DNA of 64,000 nucleotides from Treponema peruense (GTDB lineage Bacteria > Spirochaetota > Spirochaetia > Treponematales > Treponemataceae): positions 372,001-436,000 of the forward strand of contig NZ_CP064936.1 in assembly GCF_016117655.1 (NCBI RefSeq). The letters are read 5' to 3'. Below, piece by piece: positions 25,473 to 35,800 of this stretch; positions within the stretch are counted from its first letter, which is position 1; the number at the start of each line of letters is the position of its first letter. The position numbers and the translations under genes were made by a program. The notes beneath the pieces were generated by a model that searched no databases, had not been told where the DNA came from, and was given only the letters and a program-made list of their open reading frames with translations.

Positions 25473-27208
25473 TGTCAAGAGGGAAAGGCAGAATAACTTT
25501 TTCTGCTCTTTTTGCGGTACCTTTGCTATTTTTCTCTTGCGCAAGTACGCCAAAGCCGGACGGAACATCAAAAATTCCGTCTGATGACAGCGTTGTTACC
25601 GTAACAATTCCTTCTTCAAGAAAAGAATCACGTGCTTATTTTTCGTCAATAAGCAGCCGCGTAATGGAACTTGTTGAAATTGGTTCCCCCAAGACGCTCA
25701 GGCAGGCGGCATCACTTCTTCACAAGAGCGTTCAGGAAGAATACGAAACCAACGAACGCGTTTTGCTGGCAGTTTGCGCCGAAATAATGCACATTGTGTG
25801 GCCGTCAGAGCAGGTAACCTGGGATGTTCCGCAGTCAGATACCGTTAATCCCTATATGGGCGCAATTGACAGTGCCCGCCGTGGAATCTATGACTCAAGT
25901 ACCGGGAATTCAGACTTTCTTACAATACTGCTGCCTTCGCTGGTACTTCTTTCAGGGGTAGACCGCAGTGATTACTACGATGTTTCAGAACAGTCACTCA
26001 GTCAGGCTCTTTCCATGCGCCCCGATTCTGTTCTTGCAAATTATCTTTTGGGAAAACTCAAGTCGGCGCGCAAAGACTATGATGCGGCTTTTTCTTACTT
26101 TGAACAGTGCCGGAAGTATGCCGCCGAAGTCTTTGAGGTAAAATTTGCCCTTGCAGAAACGCTTTTTCTTCGCGGTGACATGAGCCGCTCCCTTGCCCTT
26201 TCAGAAGAACTGCTTTCTTCTTATCCGCAGAATGTACAGCTTTTGGAAATTTGTGCAGAATCTTCTTTTGCATTGGGCAAAATGGAAAAATCAGAGTCCT
26301 ATGTCGTAAGGGTTTTGTCCCTTGAACCCGAAAACCTGCGCTATGTTCTGTTCAGGGCAAGAATTCTCATGGAAAAGGGTGATTTTATAAGGGCCGCTTC
26401 ACTTCTGGACGCCTATGCAAGAAACGATGTAAGTTCAAAGAATTATCTTGTTCTTCGCGCAAGGCTTCAGCGTGACTGGAACAAAAACAATACGGCGGCT
26501 TCCGAAACAATTGCGTCTGCAATGAACCTTTACCCCGGGGACAGTGAAGTGCTTCTTCTGGCAGCCCAGATTGCGTCTTCTGCAAATACTTCCATAAATG
26601 GAATGGATGCCCTTGAAATTGCACAGAAAGTTCTTGAACAGGACCCATCCAGTCTTTCTGCTGCAAAAATTTGCATTTCGGAACTTATAAGAAAAGGTGA
26701 GTGGCAGAAGGCATACACAATGAGCCTTGGAATTATGGGCCGCTCTTCTGATTCTGAAATTATCAGCAACCACATAGATATTTGTCTTGCCCTGTCAAAA
26801 TTTACCGAAGCAACGGAATGTGCCGACAGAATGTACAAAAATGCCCCGCAAAGTGAGGCGGCACAGCAGGCTTACATAAAGGTTCTGGTTGCAACAGGCC
26901 AGCGTTCCCTTGCAAAGCAGATGATAGCATCGCTCATGGACGGTTCCGGGGCGCGCATGAAAAGTTTTTTGTACTACCAGAGGAGTTTTTTTGGTGCCAC
27001 AGAGGATGAAATTCTTGGTGACCTGCGTTCAAGCCTTACTGCAAACCCAAGAAACAGGGACGCTTTGTTCCGGCTGTATAAAATTTACTATGCAAAAAAG
27101 GACTGGAGGCGCGCCCAATACTATCTCAAGCAGGTTGTAGCCCTTGATCCTCTCAATACAGAAGTTCTGCGCCTCAATTCAGAATTAAATTCCCTTTTGG
27201 GAAAGTAG
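25472..27208 (+). CDS. TPR-repeat lipoprotein
   Basis: A 578-residue predicted lipoprotein with leader and lipobox LLFFSC (acylated Cys near residue 23). About ten tetratricopeptide repeats run from about 170 to the end, for example LANYLLGKLKSARKDYDAAF, FEVKFALAETLFLRGDMSRS, and the last, LFRLYKIYYAKKDWRRAQYY. Such proteins scaffold envelope complexes. It is coupled to the preceding membrane protein. No partner can be named. It ends 85 bp before yajC, which has its own promoter. Confidence 0.75.
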   Translation: MSRGKGRITFSALFAVPLLFFSCASTPKPDGTSKIPSDDSVVTVTIPSSRKESRAYFSSISSRVMELVEIGSPKTLRQAASLLHKSVQEEYETNERVLLAVCAEIMHIVWPSEQVTWDVPQSDTVNPYMGAIDSARRGIYDSSTGNSDFLTILLPSLVLLSGVDRSDYYDVSEQSLSQALSMRPDSVLANYLLGKLKSARKDYDAAFSYFEQCRKYAAEVFEVKFALAETLFLRGDMSRSLALSEELLSSYPQNVQLLEICAESSFALGKMEKSESYVVRVLSLEPENLRYVLFRARILMEKGDFIRAASLLDAYARNDVSSKNYLVLRARLQRDWNKNNTAASETIASAMNLYPGDSEVLLLAAQIASSANTSINGMDALEIAQKVLEQDPSSLSAAKICISELIRKGEWQKAYTMSLGIMGRSSDSEIISNHIDICLALSKFTEATECADRMYKNAPQSEAAQQAYIKVLVATGQRSLAKQMIASLMDGSGARMKSFLYYQRSFFGATEDEILGDLRSSLTANPRNRDALFRLYKIYYAKKDWRRAQYYLKQVVALDPLNTEVLRLNSELNSLLGK

Positions 27209-27224
27209 AATTCAACTTCGACAC

Positions 27225-27253
27225 TTGTCATCTACAAAAATTAGTGTTATTCT
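27225..27253 (+). promoter_or_regulatory. Promoter of the yajC-secD-secF operon
   Basis: TTGTCA at 27225-27230, a 17-bp spacer and TATTCT at 27248-27253. The leader carries AAGGAAGGAAA shortly before the ATG at 27293. Confidence 0.65.
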
Positions 27254-27292
27254 AAACGCTACTACTATCTTTAAAAAAGGAAGGAAATCAAT

Positions 27293-27760
27293 ATGTCATT
27301 TGTTCCATTTTTACTTCAGACAGCTGCTCCTGCAACCGGTGTTGCCGGCGGCGGATTCGGAATGATGCTTCCCCTTATTCTTATTGTGCTTATCATGTAC
27401 TTTTTCATGATTCGTCCCCAGAACAAGAAGCAGAAGGAAACACAGAAGATGATTGATGCTCTCAAAAAGGGAGATAAGGTTGTTACTATCGGTGGAATCC
27501 ACGGAGTTATTTCTTCAACAAAAGAACGTACTGTTATTGTAAAGGTACAAAGCGGTGCCGAAGTAGAATTCAACCGTACTGCAATTGCTACAGTTATCGC
27601 AGACAAACCTGCAGAACCGGCAAAACCTGCCGAAAAGAAATCACTGTTCGGAAAAAAGGCAAAGAAAGAAGAGCCGGTAGCTGAAGCAGTAACTTCTGAA
27701 AATAAACCCGAGGAAACTGCGGAACCGACTGCAGAATCCGGAGAAAAGAAAGATGAGTAA
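27293..27760 (+). CDS. yajC: Preprotein translocase subunit YajC
   Basis: A 155-residue protein: one membrane segment (about 25-41, LPLILIVLIMYFFMIRPQNK), then the YajC domain with KKGDKVVTIGGIHGVI (about 58-73), and a Pro/Glu/Lys-rich tail (about 105-155) longer than in most homologues. YajC associates with SecDF in the holotranslocon. Its 3' end overlaps secD by 8 bp, and the secD-secF junction also overlaps, so the three are one operon. Confidence 0.92.
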   Translation: MSFVPFLLQTAAPATGVAGGGFGMMLPLILIVLIMYFFMIRPQNKKQKETQKMIDALKKGDKVVTIGGIHGVISSTKERTVIVKVQSGAEVEFNRTAIATVIADKPAEPAKPAEKKSLFGKKAKKEEPVAEAVTSENKPEETAEPTAESGEKKDE

Positions 27761-29489
27761 AAAATCCCGTTTTATTTTTATTCTTGCCGTCCTTGCGATG
27801 TGCTTTGCGTTCCTGTGGCCTTCACTGAGTTGGTACGTACGCACTCCGAAGGAAGAGCAGGCACTTGCACTTGGTTCACTCGAGAGCATTAAAGACTATT
27901 CAAGCGCAAAAGCTGCAAGTGATATGCGCGACCTTGTAAATGCCGTTAAGGCTGATCCTTCAGTACTTGTTTCTGAAGACCAGAACTGGCTTGCAAAACA
28001 GGCTGCAAAGAACTTTAAGCTTGCAGAGCAGGAAGTTCCGTCTCCTCTTACACTCAAGGATGCACTTTCTTCTTTTGGCTCACAGCTTGAACTTGTAAAC
28101 TTTATTGAAGGACGTTACCGCGACAGAATCCTTAAGGTCAAGAATTATTACAAGAATTCCGTTAAGCTCGGACTTGATTTGAGCGGTGGTATGAATGTTA
28201 TCGTAAAGGCCGACCTTGACGCTGTTGTAGCAAATGCAGGTGATTCAGCTTCTGCAGATGAAGAAAAACTCAGAGCAGAGGCAATGACACAGGCTGTAGA
28301 TACACTTACAAGTCGCATTGACCGCTTTGGTCTTTCTTCTCCTACAATCCGCCAGCAGGGGGAAGACAGAATTTACATTGAACTTCCTGGTTCTGCAGAA
28401 GCAGACCAGATAAATTCTATTATCCAGGGACGTGGAATTCTTAACTTCCGCCTCGCAGATATGGAAGCAACAAGTGCGTTCAACAATTACTATTACAACC
28501 ACATGGATTCAACATTTGACTCAAGGGGAAATCTTATAGATTCTTCCATTATTCCGGCAGATACCGAAGTAATGGGATTCTATACAACAGATGCCTACGG
28601 TCTTGACCAGCGCCAGGGTTTCATTGTTGTAAAGAAAGAAATTGCACTTGACGGAAAACACATCAAATCTGCTGAAGTCGGTTCTGATGAATTCGGAAAG
28701 CCGCAGGTTAACTTTACACTTGACTCCGAAGGAGCCGAAATTTTCGGTACATTTACAGGTGCCCATGTGGGTGAAAATCTTTGTATCGTAAGCGACAATA
28801 AAATCAAGTCAAACGCAAGAATCAAGACAGCTATTACCGGCGGTCAGGTTGCCATAGACGGATTCGGTCAGCAGGAAGCACAGAATCTGCGCAAGGTTTT
28901 GCAGACTGCATGGCTTGATGTTCCTCTTTCTGTAGAGAGCCAGCAAGTTATCGGTGCTTCTCTCGGAGACCAGGCCATTCGTCAGGGACTTCTTGCAATT
29001 GCTGTAGGTCTTGCTTCAATAATGATTTTTATGCTCATCTGGTACAAGGGAGCCGGAGTCAACGCATGTGTTGTTCAGATTCTTAACCTTTATATCATGT
29101 TCAGTATTTTGAGCGCATTCAACCTTACGATTACACTTCCTACAATCGCCGGTATGATTCTTACAATCGGTATGGCTGTAGATGCAAACGTAATTATCTT
29201 TGAGAGAATCAAGGAAGAACGCAGGCTTGGAAAAGACCGTGCTGCTTCTATCTCAATGGGATTTGACAACGCGTTCTGGGCTATTATGGACTCAAACATC
29301 ACTACGTTCATAGCTGCTATCTTCATGTCTCAGCTTGGCTCGGGAGCAATCCAGGGCTTTGCGGTCAGCCTTGCGATAGGTGTTGTTTCGACAGTATTTA
29401 CAGCTCTTGTCGTATCACGCCTTATGTTCGACTTCCAGACAGAAGTTATTCATAAGAAAAATATCAGCATCGGCTGGAGGATTAAGTAA
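27753..29489 (+). CDS. secD: Protein translocase subunit SecD
   Basis: A 578-residue SecD with one N-terminal membrane segment, the LGLDLSGGMNVIVKAD motif near 127-143 and the P1 periplasmic domain (RIDRFGLSSPTIRQQGEDRI). Five C-terminal membrane segments include AGMILTIGMAVDANVIIFERIKEE, whose aspartate carries the proton current. SecDF uses the proton-motive force to pull secreted proteins from SecYEG. It overlaps secF by one base (TAATG). Confidence 0.94.
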   Translation: MSKKSRFIFILAVLAMCFAFLWPSLSWYVRTPKEEQALALGSLESIKDYSSAKAASDMRDLVNAVKADPSVLVSEDQNWLAKQAAKNFKLAEQEVPSPLTLKDALSSFGSQLELVNFIEGRYRDRILKVKNYYKNSVKLGLDLSGGMNVIVKADLDAVVANAGDSASADEEKLRAEAMTQAVDTLTSRIDRFGLSSPTIRQQGEDRIYIELPGSAEADQINSIIQGRGILNFRLADMEATSAFNNYYYNHMDSTFDSRGNLIDSSIIPADTEVMGFYTTDAYGLDQRQGFIVVKKEIALDGKHIKSAEVGSDEFGKPQVNFTLDSEGAEIFGTFTGAHVGENLCIVSDNKIKSNARIKTAITGGQVAIDGFGQQEAQNLRKVLQTAWLDVPLSVESQQVIGASLGDQAIRQGLLAIAVGLASIMIFMLIWYKGAGVNACVVQILNLYIMFSILSAFNLTITLPTIAGMILTIGMAVDANVIIFERIKEERRLGKDRAASISMGFDNAFWAIMDSNITTFIAAIFMSQLGSGAIQGFAVSLAIGVVSTVFTALVVSRLMFDFQTEVIHKKNISIGWRIK

Positions 29490-30724
29490 TGAAAACGGTA
29501 AAGAAATTTAACAAGGCTTTTCCGGTCTGCGCGATTCTTAGCTGCGCTGTTATTTTATTTGGTATCATAGGGTTTTTTGTTCGCGGAATTAATTTTGGTA
29601 TTGATTTCGTTCCAGGTCTTGTAGAAGAAGTGCGCATTGCTCCTGCAGTAATGGAACTTTCTTATAAGGGATCTGCTACTGTTTCTGTAGAAACTACAAA
29701 CACAGGACTTTCACTTGTTATAAGTGGAACTGGTGCAGAAAATGAAACAAGAACCTTTACTTACGGACAGAATCCTACAATTCAGGATATGGCCAATGCC
29801 CTTTCTACTGTAGAGGGGGTCATTGCAAAAGTTGTTGCTTCTGCAAATGCAGATTCTTACGGAATTTATACTGACAGTGCCGTTTCTGCACGTCTTACTT
29901 CTGACAGCGTTTACCGCCTTTATGTTCCTGAAGAAAATTCTTCTGTAAACATTGACTCTGTACGCGCCGCCCTTGAAGGAAAGAATGTAGAAGTCAAGGC
30001 TCTTGGTGACAAGTCAAACCCCAGTTTCCAGATTCGTGCAGCTATGCCCGAAACAGAAGCTTCTGTAAAGGAACTTCAGGATTCTATAGTTGTTACCCTG
30101 CGCGAGAAATTCGGTGCAGATAATGTTGCTACTGTAAAGACAGATTTTGTCGGTTCACAGATGTCAAGTTCACTTGCTGTAAAGTCTATTGTTCTTGCAT
30201 TTGTTACACTGCTTTTGATCTGGCTTTATGCAACAATCCGCTTCCACTGGGACTTTGCACTTGGTTCAATTATAGCGCTTGTTCATGACTGTCTTATTAT
30301 GTTTACTTTCATAACTTGGACACAGATTGAATTCTCTACTACAACACTGGCTGCTATTCTTACGATTTTCGGTTATTCAATCAACGCAACTGTTGTTATT
30401 CTTGACCGCCTCCGTGAGAATACGAAGACTCTGGATACAAAGAATTTCAGTGATATTCTAAACATATCTATCTCTGAAACAATGACACGTTCTATAATTA
30501 CAACAGTAACTACTTTGTTTGCTGCAATTGCGCTTCTTGTATTTACAAAAGGTTCAATCAAGACATTTGCCGAAGTTCTTACCGTGGGTCTTGTTTCGGG
30601 CTGTTATTCTTCTATCTTTATCAGTTCGGGATTCATTGAATTTGTACGCCGCAACTGGAATGGAGAAAACAAGAAAAAGTCAGAACCAAACAAAAATGTT
30701 CTGACAATGACGGACGCTCAGTAA
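29489..30724 (+). CDS. secF: Protein translocase subunit SecF
   Basis: A 411-residue SecF, longer than the typical 310 or so because the periplasmic loop (about 40-230) is enlarged. The core shows NFGIDFVPGLVEEVRI at about 31-46, the membrane segments after 225 with HDCLIMFTFI, and GYSINATVVILDRLRENTK. The C-terminus is charged. It partners SecD. A clear terminator follows 22 bp after the stop, ending the yajC-secDF operon. Confidence 0.93.
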   Translation: MKTVKKFNKAFPVCAILSCAVILFGIIGFFVRGINFGIDFVPGLVEEVRIAPAVMELSYKGSATVSVETTNTGLSLVISGTGAENETRTFTYGQNPTIQDMANALSTVEGVIAKVVASANADSYGIYTDSAVSARLTSDSVYRLYVPEENSSVNIDSVRAALEGKNVEVKALGDKSNPSFQIRAAMPETEASVKELQDSIVVTLREKFGADNVATVKTDFVGSQMSSSLAVKSIVLAFVTLLLIWLYATIRFHWDFALGSIIALVHDCLIMFTFITWTQIEFSTTTLAAILTIFGYSINATVVILDRLRENTKTLDTKNFSDILNISISETMTRSIITTVTTLFAAIALLVFTKGSIKTFAEVLTVGLVSGCYSSIFISSGFIEFVRRNWNGENKKKSEPNKNVLTMTDAQ

Positions 30725-30746
30725 GGGACGTTCATCTGCTATACTG

Positions 30747-30784
30747 ACCGCGCCAATGACTTTATGTTACGGCGCGGTTTTTTT
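30747..30784 (+). terminator. Intrinsic terminator of the secDF operon
   Basis: ACCGCGCC (30747-30754) pairs perfectly with GGCGCGGT (30771-30778), followed by a run of T. Confidence 0.9.
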
Positions 30785-30812
30785 GTTAAGGAAAATGCGC
30801 CGGAGATATTCA

Positions 30813-31658
30813 ATGAAAGTAATTCGTGCAAGAATTCTGGGTTACTGTATGGGCGTAAGACGCGCTGTAGAAACTGCGTTCAGGGCTCTTGATGAAAATG
30901 CCGGTACAGATAAAAAAGTTTTTACCCTGGGGCCGCTTATTCACAATCCGTCGGTATTGGGTGTTTTGGAAAATCGCGGAATGAGTGTTCTTGACGCGCG
31001 CGATTTGTCTGTTGTGGACAAAAACAGTGTGGTTGTTGTTCGCGCGCACGGTACTACTCCTGCAGTTATGAAAGATTTGGAAGACCGGGCACAGATTGTT
31101 CTTGATGCAACATGCCCCCGCGTTCATCTGAGCCAGAAAAGAGCTGCAGAATGGGCCGCGCGTGGTTTTACGGTTATTGTGGCCGGTGACAGAAACCACG
31201 GCGAAGTTGTGAGTATAAGTGCTTATGCTGACGGAAAGGCGATTGTCATAGAAAACACACGCGAAGCGCTTGCACTTGAGATTCCTCAAAAGTCGGTTCT
31301 TATTGCCCAGACTACGTTCAGCCCGGATGAATTTTCTGCAATAGCACAAATTCTAAAGGAAAAAAATGCTGATATTCAGGTTTTTAATTCTATCTGTTCT
31401 GCTACAATGGAACGGCAGAATGCACTCAGGGATTTGCAGGGTAAGGCAGACGGAATACTTGTTATTGGCGGAAAAAATTCTGCAAACACGCGCAGGCTTT
31501 TTGAAACGGCCGCGTCTATCTGTAAAAATGCAGCCCTTATAGAAAACCAGGATGAGATTCCGCGCGTTTTTTTTGATCTGGAGACTGTTGCAATTACTGC
31601 CGGCGCCAGTACACCGGACCAGGTTATTGATGCAGTCGAACAGAAACTTTTGTCTTGA
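30813..31658 (+). CDS. ispH: 4-hydroxy-3-methylbut-2-enyl diphosphate reductase IspH
   Basis: A 281-residue [4Fe-4S] enzyme of the MEP isoprenoid pathway, making IPP and DMAPP. The three cluster cysteines are in GYCMGVRRAVE (Cys12), DATCPRVHL (about 96) and NSICSATMERQ (about 194). Conserved histidines appear in GPLIHNPSV, RAHGT and GDRNHGEV. The ATG at 30813 follows GGAG. Only the IspH core is present, without the ribosomal S1 extension seen in some bacteria. The gene stands alone between the secDF terminator and the envelope operon. Confidence 0.93.
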   Translation: MKVIRARILGYCMGVRRAVETAFRALDENAGTDKKVFTLGPLIHNPSVLGVLENRGMSVLDARDLSVVDKNSVVVVRAHGTTPAVMKDLEDRAQIVLDATCPRVHLSQKRAAEWAARGFTVIVAGDRNHGEVVSISAYADGKAIVIENTREALALEIPQKSVLIAQTTFSPDEFSAIAQILKEKNADIQVFNSICSATMERQNALRDLQGKADGILVIGGKNSANTRRLFETAASICKNAALIENQDEIPRVFFDLETVAITAGASTPDQVIDAVEQKLLS

Positions 31659-31684
31659 CTAGTTGTTTGAATTCTATGTACTAT
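31655..31684 (+). promoter_or_regulatory. Promoter of the UPF0164/OmpA envelope operon
   Basis: TTGACT at 31655-31660, an 18-bp spacer and TACTAT at 31679-31684. A strong AGGAGG lies before the ATG at 31728. Confidence 0.55.
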
Positions 31685-31727
31685 AACAAAATGTTTGAAT
31701 AATCTTATTCATTATCAGGAGGAATTA

Positions 31728-32798
31728 ATGAAAAGAATTATATTTGCATTTGTTGCCGCGCTTACGGCTTCAAGTCTTTTTGCGTACAACCCGCCGTTTG
31801 CCGGTGAAGATTTATACCGCCTGGCAAGTCCTGATCTTATGACAGGGGCAGCTTCGGCTTCGGGCGGACCTTTGTTCAGTGTATCGGCTCTTTCTTCTGC
31901 CTATAACCCGGCACTCACCGCATTGAGCCAGCGCATTAATCTTGACCTTAGCGGAACAATGTTTTTTAACACAAATAAAAACGATCTGGAACAGTCCGCG
32001 GACTCAAGTGTTGGCGGAGCTTTTCAGATTGGACTGATTGTGCCTTCAAGGTGGGTTGTGTTCAGCGGTGATGTTCACGGAATTTTTTCTGACATCAACG
32101 GTCTTAACGTGCGCGATGTTCTTACGCTCAGATTCGGCGTGTCAAAGGAAGTGAATGAAAAACTTTCTGTAGGAATGAACATGTACACGGGCTTTTACAC
32201 CGGTAAAGGTTCGGACTTTAGCGTAGGTGCAGATTTGGGCGCGCTCTATGTCTTTGATGACATTAAATTCCTTAAGTCACCGCGGCTTGGCGTTGCGTTC
32301 CTTAATCTTGGCAAACCTGCAGTCGGATATGATGTTATCGGAATTGACGTTGATGCAGAAAGTTCAGGATTCCCCGGAATTGTAACACCGCGTGTTTCTT
32401 TTGCCGCAACCCTTTTTGATGTAAAAAAACTTACGGGCGGCTTTAGTGTAGATTTGAGCGTTCCTACATTCCAGAATGCGGTTTTTGACTTTGGTTTTGG
32501 TTTGAGTTATGCAAAAATCGCGGAACTTTCTGTTTCATGGCAGGCAAATGTTCGTGAAATGGCGGCAGGCGGTTCCCGCGGTGTAAGCTGTCCGAGCGTT
32601 GGACTTTCGTTCAAGTTTGCAATCAATTCCAGCGGAATTTCCAAAAACAATGACAACTGGGCAAAAAGTGAAATTTCCCCTTCGTTTGCATGGCAGAACC
32701 TTTACGGAGGAATTCATGCCGTGAGTGCCGGCGCCAGAATGGATCTTGGAATGGAAGATACCGATGCTCCTGAAATTTATCTTTGGGACGAGGAATAA
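31728..32798 (+). CDS. UPF0164 family outer-membrane beta-barrel protein
   Basis: A 356-residue exported protein with signal peptide (cleavage near SLFA-Y). The opening PPFAGEDLYRLASPDLMTGA and following SSAYNPALTALSQR typify UPF0164, a Treponema family modelled as FadL-like long-chain fatty-acid porins (TP0548, TP0856-TP0859 and TP0865 in T. pallidum). Amphipathic strands run to the C-terminus. The ATG has AGGAGG at ideal spacing. It is followed 11 bp later by the OmpA/FlgD-repeat gene, probably one transcript. Confidence 0.8.
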   Translation: MKRIIFAFVAALTASSLFAYNPPFAGEDLYRLASPDLMTGAASASGGPLFSVSALSSAYNPALTALSQRINLDLSGTMFFNTNKNDLEQSADSSVGGAFQIGLIVPSRWVVFSGDVHGIFSDINGLNVRDVLTLRFGVSKEVNEKLSVGMNMYTGFYTGKGSDFSVGADLGALYVFDDIKFLKSPRLGVAFLNLGKPAVGYDVIGIDVDAESSGFPGIVTPRVSFAATLFDVKKLTGGFSVDLSVPTFQNAVFDFGFGLSYAKIAELSVSWQANVREMAAGGSRGVSCPSVGLSFKFAINSSGISKNNDNWAKSEISPSFAWQNLYGGIHAVSAGARMDLGMEDTDAPEIYLWDEE

Positions 32799-32809
32799 GG
32801 TGAGTTTCG

Positions 32810-35800
32810 ATGAAAAAGTTAAATAATATAGTAAGAAAAGTCCTGATTCTTTCGGGAATGTTTATGGCCGTTCCTGTTTTTGCAGAACGTGCACCGGTTT
32901 ATATTTCACCCAACAACGACGGAATCCAGGATTCGCTTGAAGTTCCGCTCAGAATAAAAGAAAGGCGTTACGTTAACGAATGGAGTTTTACCATTTCTAA
33001 CGAAAAGGGCGAAACTGTCCGTACAATAGGTAACAAGGTTAAACTTCCAGAGCGCATTACTTTTAAAACATTCTTTAAGTCGCTCATTACTCCAAAACAG
33101 GGCGTTGAGATTCCTTCAAAGATTATCTGGAACGGATTTTTTGATGACGGTTCAATTGCGCCCGACGGAATTTATTACTATCAGTTCAGTGCTACTGATG
33201 ACAACGGTAACAGCGCAACAACTTCAAAACTGCAGGTTATTGTAGACAATACAGCACCTCTTATTGAACTTGCGCAGATTCCGGCCGGTGACAAAACTTT
33301 TGGTGAAGGTGCCAAGTCAAAGCTCAGAATCAAACAGAGCGGTTCCAAGGAAAATCTCTGGTCTGCAAAAATTACTGATGCAGACGGAAAAACCGTTCGT
33401 TCGTTCAGTTTTGAAAATTCAGAGCCACTTACAATTGAATGGGATGGAAGCGATAATTCTGGTTCTGTTGTTGCCGACGGAATCTACAATTATGAGATTT
33501 CTTCTACCGATGCTGCAGGTAACGTTTCTGACAAGGCTGTCATTACAAACATAATTTATTCTTCAGAAAAGCCGCAGACACAGATTGCAATTGACGGTTC
33601 AAGATTTTTTGCACCGGCTGCTTCTGTCGGAACAAAGGTAATGAAGTTCAATGTAGTTATTCCGGCTCCTACTTCAAAAGTAAATGAACTATCTGAATGG
33701 AAGGTTGAAATTGTAAGAAAGAATGACGGAAGTGTCGTGCGCACTTATTCCGGAAAGAACGATCCCAAGTCTGTTATTGAATTTGACGGTAACGGGGATG
33801 ACGGTTCGGCACTGGAAGAAGGTGAATACCGTGCAAAAGTTACCGCACGCTATTCCAACGGTTACGAACCCGAACCTTTGCTTTCACCGGTATTTGTTCT
33901 GGACAATACTGTTCCGCGCGCTACAATTGCTCTTCCGCAGAAAAAGGTGTTCAACGGTTCTGACAGCATAAGCTTTTTCCAGCAGAGTATGGTTGAACCT
34001 TCATGGACAGGAGACAAACTCTGGAAGGGAAGAATTATTGCTGCCGACAAGTCTGTTGTAAAAGAATTTGATTTTGGTACGGCTCTTCCCGAAAGTGTTG
34101 AATGGAACGGAACCGATGCTGCTGGCCAGCTTGTTGCAGACGGTGAATATATTTACGAAGTTGAAGTTTCAGAAAATACAGGAAACAGGGCCATATATTC
34201 AGCCGGTGAACCTGTTATTCTTGACACAAGCAAGACTGAACTTGTGCTTTCTGTTACACCGGCAGCTTTCTCTCCGAACGGTGACGGCTCTCAGGATACG
34301 CTTACGCTGTTCCCTAAAGCAAAGGCTTCTAGCGGAATTGAGTCTTATACAATTGATATTGCTGATTCAAACGGCACTGTTGTAAAAACATATTCAGGTT
34401 CGGGCAACTTGCCGTCTTCTGTTGTCTGGGACGGAATGACCGAAAGCGGTACAAGAAGTTCTGACGGAATTTATTCTGCGCAGATTAAGACTGTTGCAAA
34501 AAGCGGAACAGAAGCTTCTGCTTCAAGCCAGACATTTGTTCTGGATACACAGGTTCCTGTTATAGAAATTGCCGCTCCGTACACGGTTTTCTCTCCGGAC
34601 GGAATAAGCTCAAGACAGACAATTCCTGTTAGTGTTGCAAACTGTTCAGCTGAAGTACGCTGGACTGCAGAAATCAAGTCTTCTGCAAAAAAAGCTGCCG
34701 TAAGGACATTCACATGGCAGAACGGAAAAGTAACTGACTTTGCATGGGACGGAACCGACGAAAGCGGAAACAAAGTACCCGACGGCCAGTATGAACTTAC
34801 AGTCTGGACAAAGGACGCGGCCGGTAACAGAGCATCTGCTTCCATAAAGGGAATACGCGTTGATGCACGTGCTGTAAGCGCCTATGTTACCAACGAGTAT
34901 GAGGGCTTCTCTCCGAACGGCGACGGTGTTCTTGACACACAGAAGTTCAGCGTAAAGACTTCACTTTCTGAGGGAATCTCGGCATGGACTTTTGACATGG
35001 TTTCTTCTGACGGAAAGACTGTAAAGCGCTTCTCTGACAAAGACCAGAAGAATTTGCCGGCTTCTATTGTATGGGCAGGAGACTGCGACGATGGTTCTGT
35101 TGCAAACGGAACATTTACAGGAAAACTTCACATTGAATATGAAAAGGGAAATACTGTTGACGCAACGTCTTCGGCATTTATCTGTACTGCAGAAAAGCCG
35201 AACCTTACCGTAAAAACAGCCCCACGCTACTTTAGTCCTGACAATGACGGCAACGATGATGATCTGTTTATAAGACTCGGCTGCCAGACACTTGCAAATC
35301 TTAAAAACTGGTCGTTTGTAATTAATGACAGAAACGGCAACCAGTTCTGGAAGACAAGCGGAAAGTCTACGATTACAGAGCGCATTATCTGGGATGGACG
35401 CGGTAACAACGGCGAACTTGTTCAGTCTGCAGAAGACTACACTTATGTTTTCTCTGCTTCTGATGATCTTGGAATGAAGAATTCGGTAGAAGGAAAAATA
35501 AGCATTGATGTTCTTGTTGTACGCGACGGAAACAAACTCAAGATGCAGGTACCTTCAATTATTTTCAGAAGTGACAATGCAGACTTTGGAGTGCAGGTTC
35601 TTGGCGCAGACGGAAAGGTTACCAAAGCCGGAATTACACAGGAGCAGGCAGACAATAACGAGCGCGTTCTCAAAAGAATTGCGGATATTCTCAAGAAGTT
35701 CGGTGACTACAAAGTTACTGTTGTTGGCCACGCAAACAGCGTTACCGGAACAATGGAAGAAGAGGAAGTGGACAATCCAAACAGATGGGGTCCGGCTCTT